This document shows, in pieces, positions 33,841 through 44,898 of a stretch of 64,000 nt of DNA; position 1 is the first letter of the stretch, and every line of letters starts with the position of its first letter. Under the pieces are notes generated by a model that was not told where the DNA came from, did no database searches, and saw only the letters and a program-made list of their open reading frames with translations. Source of the stretch: Roridomyces roridus (lineage: Eukaryota > Basidiomycota > Agaricomycetes > Agaricales > Mycenaceae); the NCBI GenBank assembly GCA_029378245.1, contig JARKIF010000084.1, forward strand, positions 62,001 to 126,000. Direction: 5' to 3'. The translations under genes were made by a program, and so were the position numbers.

Positions 33841-34719
33841 ACCAGAATGAATTGGTGTCCGGGATATTGCAGACGCAACACCACAGAGGTATAGGGTGAG
33901 CGTGACTACTCGGGCTATCGAGAGAGAGAGAGAGAGTAGAGTGGAGGAAGGCAACAGCGCAAGGTGAGGAGTTACCAAAAAAAAAATCGGAGATTGGTAT
34001 AATTCAACATGATGTTCTCTCAGAGCACATAACCTATTAGCAAGGCATCTTTGGACTGGAAAGAACAGTTGAAAGGTATTGGGGATGTAATGTAGGAGCA
34101 GCCAAAATATTTCCATCTTGAACAATACAAGTATGCCAGTTGAACACCAATCAATACGGAGAACTAGTGAACCTTCCGAATCCAACTGTGCATTTCACGG
34201 TTACTTGAGAGATCGAGGCTTGAAAATGAATTCGTGACTGCGGGCGGCCTCCCTGATGTTATCGCAAGCTGTTCAGAGCCCAAATGGCTTGGAAGAGCCT
34301 CTTATCGAGTCAAATCAAGGTGATTCTCATTTTATTTGCATGCTGATTGGCTGATCATGGCATGAAGTCCATCTCAACCTTGCTGCAACCCAACTCCATT
34401 CACCCCCTTGACACTCGACCACCATCATCGAAAATTGATCACTTCTCAGAGAGTTCGAGTGCTCGCCCCTGCCCCGAGCTCAGCAACGTTTCGGAACAGT
34501 TACTACTTAGTATGTATCTACTGTATATTGTCCCAATAGTATCCTCTTTGTTCTCTTCCACTCATGTCCATTGGTGTTTAGATGGTTTTTCATTCATTCA
34601 TTTCTTCCAAGGGTTCCATTTATCAATGTTGTACACATGATAAATACTGATGACTCGAAGCCTGAGAACAAGGAGAATGAGGGGGGAAGGGATAGATCAC
34701 GAGAGTGCCATAGGTTGGA
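33841..34719. other. Gypsy upstream region and intergenic DNA
   Basis: A GA-repeat (near 33921), an A-run and AT-rich DNA. It may contain the remaining 5' LTR. No supported gene. Confidence 0.35.
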
Positions 34720-37700
34720 TTACAGAGGGGCCATATTCGAGGCATGGTGCAGTGGAGTCCAGCCATCCTCCTCAGCAGCACTGGCTGAGGCCCCATGTTC
34801 AATCAGCAGCTTTGCAATATCAAGGTGGCCATCCGAGGAGGCATGGTGCAGTGGAGTCCTGCCATCCTTCTCGGCAGCACTGGCTGAGGCCCCATGTTCA
34901 ATCAGCAGCTTTGCAATATCAAGGTGGCCATTCCAGGAGGCATGGTGCAGTGGAGTCCAGCCATCCTTCTCGGCAGCACTGGCTGAGGCCCCATGTTCAA
35001 TCAGCAGCTTTGCAATATCAAGGTGGCCATCCGAGGAGGCATAGTGCAGTGGAGTCCCGCCATCCTTCTTGGCAGCACTGGCTGAGGCCCCATGTTCAAT
35101 CAGCAGCTTTGCAATATCAAGGTGGCCATCCGAGGAGGCATGGTGCAGTGGAGTCCCGCCATCCTTCTCGGCAGCAATGACTGAGGCCCCATGTTCAATC
35201 AGCAGCTTTGCAATATCAAGGTGGCCATCCGAGGAGGCATGGTGCAGTGGAGTCCCGCCATCCTTCTTGGCAGCACTGGCTGAGGCACCATGTTCAATCA
35301 GCAGCTTTGCAATATCAAGGTTGCCATTCCGGGAGGCATGGTGCAGTGGAGTCCTGCCATCCTTCTCGGCAGCACTGGCTGAGGCACCATGTTCAATCAG
35401 CAGCTTTGCAATATCAAGGTGGCCATCCGAGGAGGCATAGTGCAGTGGAATCCCGCCATCCTTCTTGGCAGCACTGGCTGAGGCACCATGTTCAATCAGC
35501 AGCTTTGCAATATCAAGGTGGCCACCCGAGGAGGCATAGTGCAGTGGAATCCCGCCATCCTTCTTGGCAGCACTGGCTGAGGCCCCATGTTCAATCAGCA
35601 GCTTTGCAATATCAAGGTGGCCATTCGAGGAGGCATAGTGCAGTGGAGTCCTGCCATCCTTCTTGGCAGCACTGGCTGAGGCCCCATGTTCAATCAGCAG
35701 CTTTGCAATATCAAGGTGGCCACCCGAGGAGGCATAGTGCAGTGGAATCCCGCCATCCTTCTTGGCAGCACTGGCTGAGGCACCATGTTCAATCAGCAGC
35801 TTTGCAATATCAAGGTGGCCATTCCAGGAGGCATGGTGCAGTGGAGTCCCGCCATACTTCTTGGCAGCACTGGCTGAGGCACCATGTTCAATCAGCAGCT
35901 TTGCAATATCAAGGTGGCCATTCGAGGAGGCATTGTGCAGTGGAGTCCCGCCATCCTTCTCGGCAGCAATGACTGAGGCCCCATGTTCAATCAGCAGCTT
36001 TGCAATATCAAGGTGGCCATTCCGGGAGGCATGGTGCAGTGGAGTCCAGCCATCCTTCTCGGCAGCACTGGCTGAGGCCCCATGTTCAATCAGCAGCTTT
36101 GCAATATCAAGGTGGCCATTCAAGGAGGCATAGTGCAGTCCAGTTGATCCATACTTGTCAGCTGCATTCACTTTCACCTTCCCAGCCTGGATTAAAGACA
36201 ACACTCCTCCCTGAAACCCCATTTTTGCACACATACAGATAACTGGCACACCTGGCTCAAACCGCAACTGGCACAGTGTTACGTACTGAATGCTCTCATC
36301 ATTCAGCAAATGCATTGCTGTTTGGAGTAACTGCCTCTGGGTTGTATCATTGCAGTCTTGAAAGTGATGAAACCATTCTTCTGCTGCATAGGATACAAGT
36401 GGATAGCAGTCCTTCAGGGTCTCCTCAGTCATTACATGATCATCCTGAGAAAACAGAAGAAGATATCGCAGACAAGTCTGTGCAATGAACTTTTGTGAGA
36501 TGTTTTGACTGAGATCAAAAGTGCCATGCTCTTGATCAAACTCTGGGGAAAGGAAATAGTCCCGTACTGAGGAGTGTGCAAAACTAATTGTTTTGGTGTT
36601 TATTACAATGAGGCCATCAAGCATCTTGAAAATCCCAAAATTTCCCCAGCGCCTGGTAGGGTAATGAATTGATGCATCCAGCTTGGAGAAGTCAAAATTT
36701 GGCAGGTCTAAGCGAAAAGCAATAGCATCTGCAAGCTCCTCTGGAGCCAGTTCTCTTGCTGAGAATACAAGCCACCGTAGTATTGCCTGAATGAAGGATG
36801 CCAGTTTGGGTTGTGCCTTTGCACGATTAAGGAAACGGCTGTAGATGCTGAAGAGATCAGCCGGCAGAACTGCAAGGACTTCATCCCATTCATCCTCCCA
36901 AGGACAATGACCTAATTCCCTGATCAAGCAATCTGCCATGCGGAACCTATGAATACCTGTTAGTTTAAGCCAAAATAAAGAAAGTCTGGCCTACATTCCA
37001 TTGCTCTGTTTCACAATTTGCGCAGTGACTACATTGGCATGTTCAATATCAGTTGATATTGCCAAAATCTTGCTGTTGACAAAAGATTTTATGTCCTCAT
37101 CCAAGATTGATGTGTGCAACTGTAGCAAAGGAATGGCCTTGAAGCCTGCTTGGAATTCCTGGCAAGGTTGACTTGTGAACAGCAAGTGCAACCCTTTTGT
37201 GGAAGCACTGAAAAGATTGTTCACAAATCCAACCAGACCTGTCCAATCATCCCTGTGGCATTCATCCAGTCCATCCAGGACAATGTATGTCTGTGCCAGT
37301 TCCCCAATCAGGCTATCAAGGAGCTCTTGGAGATCCTTAATCCGTGGTTGTGTGGTTCCATTTCCAAGCCTTCCATGAAGGTGCCGCAGGGAATGATGTT
37401 GAGTGGCTAACTTTCCAGAGAGCTGCCAGACAATAGAGCGCAACATAATGTTCAACCTCTGTCTGTCATTCCTGAAGTCAAAAAAGAAATATGAGACTGT
37501 GTCACCAGCCTCAACAAGGTCTTGAATGACTGTTGAGCTGTTCATGTCAGCAGAGATAGTGCAGTGAAACAAATGAAGTACCTGAGTACACTTTTCCCTG
37601 TTCCAGCTGAGATTGATCAGATATGAAGGAAACTAAAATTAAGCCAACATACAGATTCCCTGGATCCACAAGATGCCAGGTGAATTTTTCCACCTGATGA

Positions 37701-38011
37701 CTTGATCATTGCATAGTAGCCAGCTTCCAGTATCTTTATAACGCAACTCTTGCAGCTGAAGCTGTCTGTCCTGTGTATCAGGAGGCTTTCCCAACCACTT
37801 GAACAAATCATCCTCTGATCTACACCAAAGATGAGCCACAACAGCTATACCAGGAGAAAATATGATCAACCCTTGGATACTGTCATACAAGGATGAATTA
37901 ACTTGACAGCAGGCTTGTCAAAAAGCTTACACATTGACAATGGCACTCCCTCCAGGACCACCAGTACCCCCGGTTTCATCACCTGTTCCACCGCTACCTC
38001 CTGGGCCACCT
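34720..38011 (-). CDS. NLR-type protein: Gly-rich N-terminus, NACHT NTPase, ankyrin repeats
   Basis: Minus-strand exons from 5' to 3': about 38011-37931 (GG-x-GG repeat ending GGSAIVNV), 37879-37653, 37606-37582, 37537-36995 and 36946-34720. The P-loop is assembled across an intron as GISGTGKSVL. Walker B is YIVLDGLDECH, and NACHT-type FFFDFRNDRQRLN and KQSNGMFRMADCLI follow. After a helical linker come 14 full ankyrin repeats and a partial fifteenth ending at the stop. NACHT-ankyrin proteins of fungi are STAND NTPases thought to sense non-self or damage and trigger incompatibility or death responses; that role is inferred from the family. The 5' end is unresolved: the Gly-rich exon has an in-frame stop just upstream, so an earlier exon with the effector domain may exist. 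An internal intron near 37840 is possible. Confidence 0.85.
34733..36165 (-). repeat. 99-bp tandem repeats encoding ankyrin repeats with high internal conservation
   Basis: Fourteen 33-residue units share an almost invariant frame, GHLDIAKLLIEHGASASA, with identical codons over most of each unit. Changes concentrate at a few positions: E/K after the first Ala, W/G/R after KDG, H/Y/N after PLH, and R/S/W with N/D/G before GH. Units occur as near-identical blocks, which points to recent duplication or gene conversion. Confidence 0.95.
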
Positions 38012-40798
38012 ATAGCCACAGATCATGATTTATTCAGGATCCACTCTGAGATTTCACGCACCAATACCATTGATAATCACATGCCCACCTTTTTCGACTC
38101 GTTCGGTGTGGGACATTGTGCAGCTAAGGTGCAGATCAGGGATGAATCAAGTGGGCTAGCTAAGAGAGCGGCTCACAGCAAGCTGATCACTGGGAGACTT
38201 GGTGGTAGGAAGCAAAGTGCCAGCGTGCAAGGACAAACAGGTACAAGCCTTCTCAGAGGACAAAGATGTACAAATATTCTCATAAGATTCTTCCAAAAAG
38301 CAACAGTTACATTGTTGTTACAGAGTAACTACATATTGCTGTAGCAATGAGCATGAGGTGCGACAGTGCTTTGCTACTTCCGGCGCAACAACTTCGGACG
38401 TCGTGTAAAAAAATATAACGCAGACACATATTACATAAGCGATATGATGGCAAATCGTCTCCCAGCGCCGTCCACGAAGGAAACAAGGACAACAGAGGCA
38501 ATTGAGCTGAACACGCTTCATCACCGGTACCTGAAGCTGGTAGGATGGACGGCCAAATGTCATCAGCGCACGCGCAAGCTTCACGCTGCTGATGGAAAAT
38601 CTGCACAATGTGGCGGGAAATCTGTAGAACCTATAAGCTAAACCCCAAGGGATGACGGAGGAGGAACGCACGTAGTGCCCCGCCTTCTTCCTTCTTCTCC
38701 CCTCTTCTGGTGTTCCCCCATCCAGCCATTTCTATCCCAATCTGTGTTAGCGGCACTTGCTCGCCGATGCCGCCACACTTCCCGTCAACAGGCACTTCGA
38801 TCATACTCCCGGCGGTTGAGGCGTCGGCGGCGGTGGCGGTGGGAGCGTGTATAGACTCGGCCGCCGCTCGCGGACCTTTGAGGCTACAGGCTCCTCCTCG
38901 TCGTCAGAGTCGCACGAGAGGTGATGCCCGGCGCGCGAGTGTGCTGTAACGGGTGCAGCTGTGATTCCCGTTACTCGCCATGCACGCCCAGTGTACAGCA
39001 GGGCTGCGGGCGCGACTTGGTGACGAGGCGAAGGCCGCCGCTCAGTAGGCCTTGGTCTTGCATGATGACGAGGTGACGTGGTCAGGCGATAGTCTGAGTG
39101 GCGTAAGGAGAGTCGAGCGAGCGAGCGGGGGGAGACGACGTTGGCATGCACGAGAGCTAGTAGGGATCTACATGGGGGTGGATACCAAGCAGGTTAATCC
39201 TTCCTTCCTTCCTTCACGACCACACGCGGCGGGGAGAGCAAGGTACAAGGGTGTGGAGACGTGGCGAACGGCTCTTCGATCCCGATCCCCGAGGCCTGCT
39301 GGTGAGATGGAGCTTCCTCAGCGCGGAGAGCACGCCGGCGCCAAGCGCAGGATTAAGGGAGCCGAAACCGCTCAGATAAGTCTCGGCATCTCGAGGCCTC
39401 CAGGTCGTCGATCTTTTCAGCATCCGTGCGTTCGCTGGCGCGTCCTTCTGGGAAAGATCGTGCGGAAGAGCGGGTGGTGTGAGCGCGGAGCATCTCGGTG
39501 GTAGCATGATGCGCTGATTCGACGATTCGAATACATCAGAGGGATGTAGTTGCCGAAAAGGATGACGAGCCCGGGCGGTGGGGATGGGACGTGAGTCTTG
39601 GCCTTCGGATAAGAGTCGGTGCGCCACACTCTAGCGAGGCATCGGCGTCGACAGGCGCAAGCTTGCAGAAAGCATGGACGCGGGCGGCAACGGGTGGTAG
39701 CTTCCGCTCATGATGTGGTTGGGTGCAAGTGAGATTCCGGAGGGTCGCCAGAGATTGTCGGTCCAGACATTCGTCAGGAAGGCCTCGGATGTGTCGCAGA
39801 GGATGTGGGCCCTGGCATGGCTGGAGTTCGTCGATTGGGATATTAGTAGTCCGAGAAAGTCGCAGCGTCACTGGTGGCTAGATAAACGGCCTTAGTGAGT
39901 GAAAGAGTGTTGGTGACGAACCCACCAAGGCGTTGAGGATCGGTCGAGGACTCAGACTTGGACTCGGAGAGAAAGGGTGGCGGCGTGGCGGTGACGGCGT
40001 CTGATGCGGTCTCTTCGACCACCAGCGTTCTCCCCACGCATCGCAAACACCTCCTTCTCCAAAACTGTGGGACAACAATCCCATGGGAAGGGAGCGCCAG
40101 CTGCATGGTAGTGCCACTAGCCGCGCACCGTGTACTGGTCTCAGCATCTGTCTGGGCAGGCGGCCTTCTCCTCCAAGCTTCCACTTTCCACGGACGCATG
40201 TGAAGCATTTCCTCCGTCAAAAGCGGTCTATTGTCTACAAGGCTTTCCTCCTGCATCACCGTCTCGCGGCACTTTGAATGCCCCATCTCCAAATCGCATT
40301 CTGTGGGCCTTCGGTCTCCCTCCAATCTTTCTACGTTCCTGGCGAGACCCAAGAGCTCTTTCTCTTCTACCACCTTCTTACCCCTTCAATGCCCCTTCAA
40401 GAGGAGGTCGCCCCGCACCTCGGTACGCTCGTACTTTCTCTGGCTCTTGGTCAAAGTCCTCATGCCTCTTGCAGACCATCGTCGTTAGCCCATGGACCCA
40501 CACGTCCGGTCGACGCTGCTCTTGACATCTTTGGTGTATCTGTATGGTACCGTGGCTTCTGCAGCCATATCCCTTCGCTTATCCTTTCCAGGCCTCGCGG
40601 GCACCATCGCCATCGCTCTCCCCACCGTGGACCCACACATCCTGACCACACTTTGAGGTGCGCGAGCCTCTTCATACTCTCTTCCTTCGCTCATCACGCC
40701 CCCAGATGCCCGTTGTCCTCGTCATCTTCGCTGGCCACGCCTGGACCCACATGTCGAGACCTCTAGGTACCTCAGCCTCTTGACGTCTCTGCCGCTGC
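38012..40798. other. Gene-poor stretch
   Basis: Many overlapping frames on both strands but none with recognisable content or a consistent splice model. GC content is locally high (38.8-40.5 kb). A possible scrap near 40230 reads AVYCLQGFPPASPSRGTL, faintly like the linker before polyketide-synthase thioesterases, but the context does not hold up. Confidence 0.35.
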
Positions 40799-42352
40799 GT
40801 GCATTTCTTGGGGTCATGTACCGTTGTTGGGGATATCTGCCGCGAGGTCTCCAAGGCTTGCTCGGCGCTAACGGTAAACGTATCGTTCCCGAGCGCGCCT
40901 TTGGATGGCGGTGCTACCGACTTTGTGGCCGACATCTCCGTCTCCGTCTCCGAGGCAAGTTATGGCAGGATCGCCGAAGCTCTTCAGCTCGATACTGTCC
41001 CCGTCCATGTCCAAAGCCCAAAGGTGGCGAGCGGGTGTCTCCCTGTCTTCCTCGTCCATGACGGCAGCGGCTTGGTCAACCCCTACCACCACATCTCGTC
41101 GCTCGACCGGGCTGTCTGGGGTATTCACAACCCTCGATTCATCAACGGGCGGCCATGGGACTCTGTCGGGGATATGGCTGCAGCGTATGCCGAGTACAAC
41201 CTCGGTGTAACCACCGGGCCCGTCATACTGGGAGGTGAGTCTCCTTATCCTTTTGCTCTCTCTTTTGCTCTAACGACCCATTAGGATGGTCATTCGGCGG
41301 TGTTGCTGCCTACGAGATAGCTCTGCAGCTCGCGAATCGCGGTGTTGCTGTCAAGGGCATTGTGCTCATCGACTCCCCTTGTCCGGGAGACCATAACCCC
41401 CCTCTCCGACGACCTTCTGGACGCCATCCTCGGCCTCGACGAGCGGGTGGCGTTCTCTGACCTCGGCGTCCTGGTTCGGCGGCAGTTCTCGATGAATGCG
41501 CCTATGCTGCAGAGATATACGCCTGCTTGGGCGCCAGAGCTGGCTAGTGATCGTCACGGGTCTCCCGCGGGTATTCGCGCTACGACCCGTACCCGTACCC
41601 GCCAAAACCCGTACCCGCGATGACGGGTACGGGTCTCGCGGCGGGTCGGCAGGTGACCCATGACCCGTGAAACCCGCAGCGGGTTTTTGAGCTGCTGGTG
41701 GGTTTAGCCACTGAGATCATCCATGAAGCACTGAAATACGCCTACAGAACGCGGAAATCTGCGTGGAATCAACGGGAAGTGGGCACAATCAAATGCCGAG
41801 TTCAATCAACCAAGATTTGATTTGTCTGGATCAAGCGGCAGAGTGCCGGCAGCTCACCAGCGGCGTCATCGGCGTTGATTTCCACCATTCGAGCCAGTCC
41901 TCGTCTTCAGCGTGCTCGTGGAAGGTGTATTCGGCGGTGTCTGTGCTATTCCCACGGGCTGCGGCGGGTACCCGCGGGTCTGCAAAAAATTCAACTGCCG
42001 ACCCGGACCCGTACCCGTAGGTACCCGTACCCGTGACCCGCGGCGGGTTGCCCTACCCGTGACGAACACTAGAGCTGGCTCCACCAGTGGTCTTACTCCG
42101 ATCGAGAGAGGGCTTCCGCCATGAGGGCGTCCCGGATGTGCCGGCGTGGTTTCGGATCGCAGTAACCCCAAGACGTCTGTGCGGGGGTGGCAGAAGTTGA
42201 CGAGCCGCCCGGTCAAGGTGCTCGATATTCCCGGCCATCACTTTACTGTGTTCCATCCTTCGAATGTATGTCAATCTCTTGTTGTTGACGCTAGCGCCTT
42301 TGCTGACTTGGTGTATAGATCTCGGAAGTATCGTGTCGGCGTGTGAGTACAT
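40799..42352 (+). pseudogene. Polyketide-synthase-type thioesterase domain, broken by a MITE and frameshifts
   Basis: The frame from 40799 leads into an alpha/beta-hydrolase thioesterase: VFLVHDGSGLVNPYHHISS, WGIHNPRF, then an intron (41235-41284) and the nucleophile elbow [20 protein letters not shown] (G-x-S-x-G), GIVLIDSP and, after the insertion, KVLDIPGHHFTVF carrying the expected catalytic His. A final intron precedes ISEVSCRR and a stop. Such domains usually sit at the C-terminus of a fungal polyketide synthase and release or process the product. No ketosynthase or other synthase domain lies upstream. Defects: one extra C in the run near 41398, the 527-bp insertion at 41545-42071, and a 1-base shift near 42150. 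Confidence 0.75.
41545..42071. mobile_element. hAT-like MITE, 527 bp, perfect 8-bp target duplication
   Basis: The ends are TAGTG(A/T)TCGTCACGGGT in inverted orientation. GAGCTGGC is duplicated at 41537-41544 and 42072-42079. Subterminal ACCCGTACCCG repeats are dense at both ends. There is no transposase frame. Removing the element and one target copy rejoins the thioesterase frame as PELAPPVVLL. Eight-base duplications fit hAT. Confidence 0.9.
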
Positions 42353-42565
42353 AGAAAGTCTAGAAGTTTAGTAGAGTGTATTTTATTTGCTTAGTTCATT
42401 GTATTATCGTGTCATGTCTCTATTCTATCATCTTTTCGCATATGAAAATCGAACAGGGATGGACTAGTGTTCGATGGCCCACCTCCCTTGACGAATTCTT
42501 CTATCCTTTTGTTAGCTTGTTTGACTTGCATCAGTTGATGTGTCTCACCTTCCCTCACTGCAGCC

Positions 42566-43918
42566 ATGTCGTCCGTGCTCCAGCTGCGCCAACGCATCGA
42601 CTCGCTCTCAGAGGACATAATTCGCCACCAAGCTGTGCTCAAAGACCTCGAAAACAAAAGAAGCGCTGCACGAAGCGAGCTCAACTCCATCCTCGACCCC
42701 ATGTCGCGGGTGCCGCTTGAAATCTCCTCCGAAATCCTTCTGCAGTCCCTTTCAGAGGTGCCAACTCTGGGAGAGCTGTCGGCGCTCGCTGTAGTGTCGG
42801 CGCTTATGGAGGGCCGTAGCCCTGAGTACGACCTTTCTGTGGAACGCCATCTGTGACGAAGGCATTCTACCGGCAAGATTCCCGCAGCCGATGAGCCTAT
42901 GGCTCCAGCGCGGAAAGGCTTTCCACTGTCGGTTTCCCTCCGCCACCACACCACGGAGACTTTGCCCTCGACCTTTGCGGTGCTCAAAGAGCATGCGCAT
43001 CGCGTCGGGAAGCTAGAATTGCACGGTGGTCGTGAATTGGGAAAATTCGGGCTGAAAGCTTACCCATTTCCCGGATTGAAATCCCTGACAATCGACGCGC
43101 CGGGCACTCGAAGACCCTCCGATTCATTCTCCCTTGAATGGATTCTCGAGGTGTTGTCCGATTCTCCCCAGCTCGTGGAATGCAATATTCTAAATCCAAG
43201 CTTCTTTGATACCATGTCCACGTTGACGAGTACACAGGCGAACACGCTCAGCCCCAGCCTGCGAAGCCTACGTCTGGGACGATTCACGTCCCACAGAGGA
43301 CATCACGCTCAATGCCTTTTGTGGCATCTCACAGCGCCTGCTCTCGAATCGCTCAGCGTTTCTGTGAGCAACTTGGACTATCTACACAGTTTCCTTGAGC
43401 GGACTTTGCCTCCGCCGCGCTCTCTACACCTTAGCTCCTTTGAACTTGGTGGTACACCCCACCGGATTCTGGGCGAATACTTTGATCTTATCCCCAATCT
43501 CACAGATCTCAGGATTGCAATCACATGCCCCAGTACCTCGGATTCCTTCCTGGCCTCAATGGCCGCCTTTCCCAATCGTCTTTCAGCTCTGAGACATCTG
43601 GTCGTTCGTGACTGGTCCTGTCAGGGTGTCGTCGAATTCCTCACGACTCGAGAAGCATCGCTTCAATCTCTTCGCCTCATCATTCCGAAGCTCATACAGG
43701 AGGAAGTGCCGGGTGATCTGGCGGCAAGGGTGCACCCGTTTGTGAATGGAGGAATGAAGATATCCATTGTAACGGATGTGGTCAATTTTCTGTGCGTTCT
43801 GTTTCTTTGGCTGTTCTCCATTTTGTGCGCTTCATTTGCTCATGCTGTTATCTCGCCAGGGAGGGTTAATCCATCGGCGATGCAAGCTCGTACATATGTA
43901 ACACGCTGGCGATTGTAA
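42566..43918 (+). pseudogene. F-box protein with one frameshift
   Basis: The ATG at 42566 starts the family N-terminus: QLRQRIDSLSEDIIRHQAVL, then the F-box DPMSRVPLEISSEILLQSL. A shift of one base near 42795 (the VSR-TWR site of the F-box) moves reading to the frame that continues ALSTTFLWNAICDEGILP, then to the stop at 43918. The C-terminal half has leucine-rich, LRR-like spacing (LRSLRLGRF, NLTDLRIAI, LRHLVVRDW). F-box proteins recruit substrates to SCF ubiquitin ligases, and the C-terminal half would choose the target. The shift may be a real mutation or a base error. The hydrophobic tail after VNFLC looks like read-through of the usual end. Confidence 0.75.
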
Positions 43919-44482
43919 CATATGGATTCATGGAAGCATGCATTTCATTTTTCGGACCACCGCGGGATACTTCTGTATCACTTTTAACGAAATTGCACCT
44001 TCACAAGCTCAAAAAAAGCAGAAAGCACGTTTGCTGTTTCTAATTTGCTGATGTCGATTGTGAGGGAATCCTTAATACGAGAAACGAATATACGACGCAA
44101 GTACTGGCATCAATACTCACACGACGTCTGTAACATCAAGAGGCATGCTCATTGCTGGTACAGAGCCCGCTTTTTCCCGCTGCGGTAATAGATCCAACAT
44201 CATCCAAGCATCTCGAGTCCTTGAGCATTCCGCTCACTCTAAAATTTACAATCGTTTACATGTGATGCACAAATGAGAAACCTAGGTACTTGGAAGCGAC
44301 ACTGTATGCAACCGCATCCACCTGGCTTGTGGACATGGTATGGAAGTCCGAGCCATCGGCACTGGAAGTGCGAAAGTGCTCACAGGTAATGGAACAATTC
44401 GAATTCGTCAAGCACACCGAGCGGATTCAATACCTGAAAAAAACTTTTGCATCAGCACTCGAACAAAATGCAAAGTATGAAC
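43919..44482. other. Intergenic stretch
   Basis: AT-rich spacer between two convergent F-box genes. No feature seen. Confidence 0.5.
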
Positions 44483-44898
44483 TCACAGCCATGGTCTGCC
44501 AACGACAGCCCCAATGGATATGCGCATACCCTCCTCGAGTTCCCGAATCGCTACCGCTACATCTCCCGTGAGCCCCTCGTTGCCCACTCCCTGGAGTCTG
44601 AGCTCGAAAGATCGAATCGACGCCCGACGGAGGGTAAGAAACCGCAGAATGCGCTCATATCCGTCCGAATGATGGTCAAATTGTTCCTGGAGAACAAGTT
44701 TCTGGAGGTCCGGAAGAAGGTTGGGGGAGGTAATCAACATGTCCAGGAAAGAGTGTGCATGGTGTCCCGAGAGCATGATATCAAGCTCGGTGAGACTAGC
44801 AACAAGCTCCAATATCTTGGGGAGATCTCTTCTGCTATCTCCCGGATAAATCTGCACAGAGCGCAGCAGAGGTGATGCGGATCGCTCGAGAAAAGCGT

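Noticed and set aside
34571..36242. Plus-strand frames made of repeated AEAPCSISSFAISRWP-like units
   Set aside because: Antisense shadows of the ankyrin repeats of the minus-strand NLR.
37934..38344. Plus-strand Pro-rich frame of 136 codons
   Set aside because: Its start is the complement of the Gly-rich exon of the NLR; the remainder is featureless.
39843..40373. 176-codon minus-strand frame, and a plus-strand scrap resembling a polyketide-synthase linker
   Set aside because: Similarity to VLQG-type linkers is a few residues only and does not extend in either direction.
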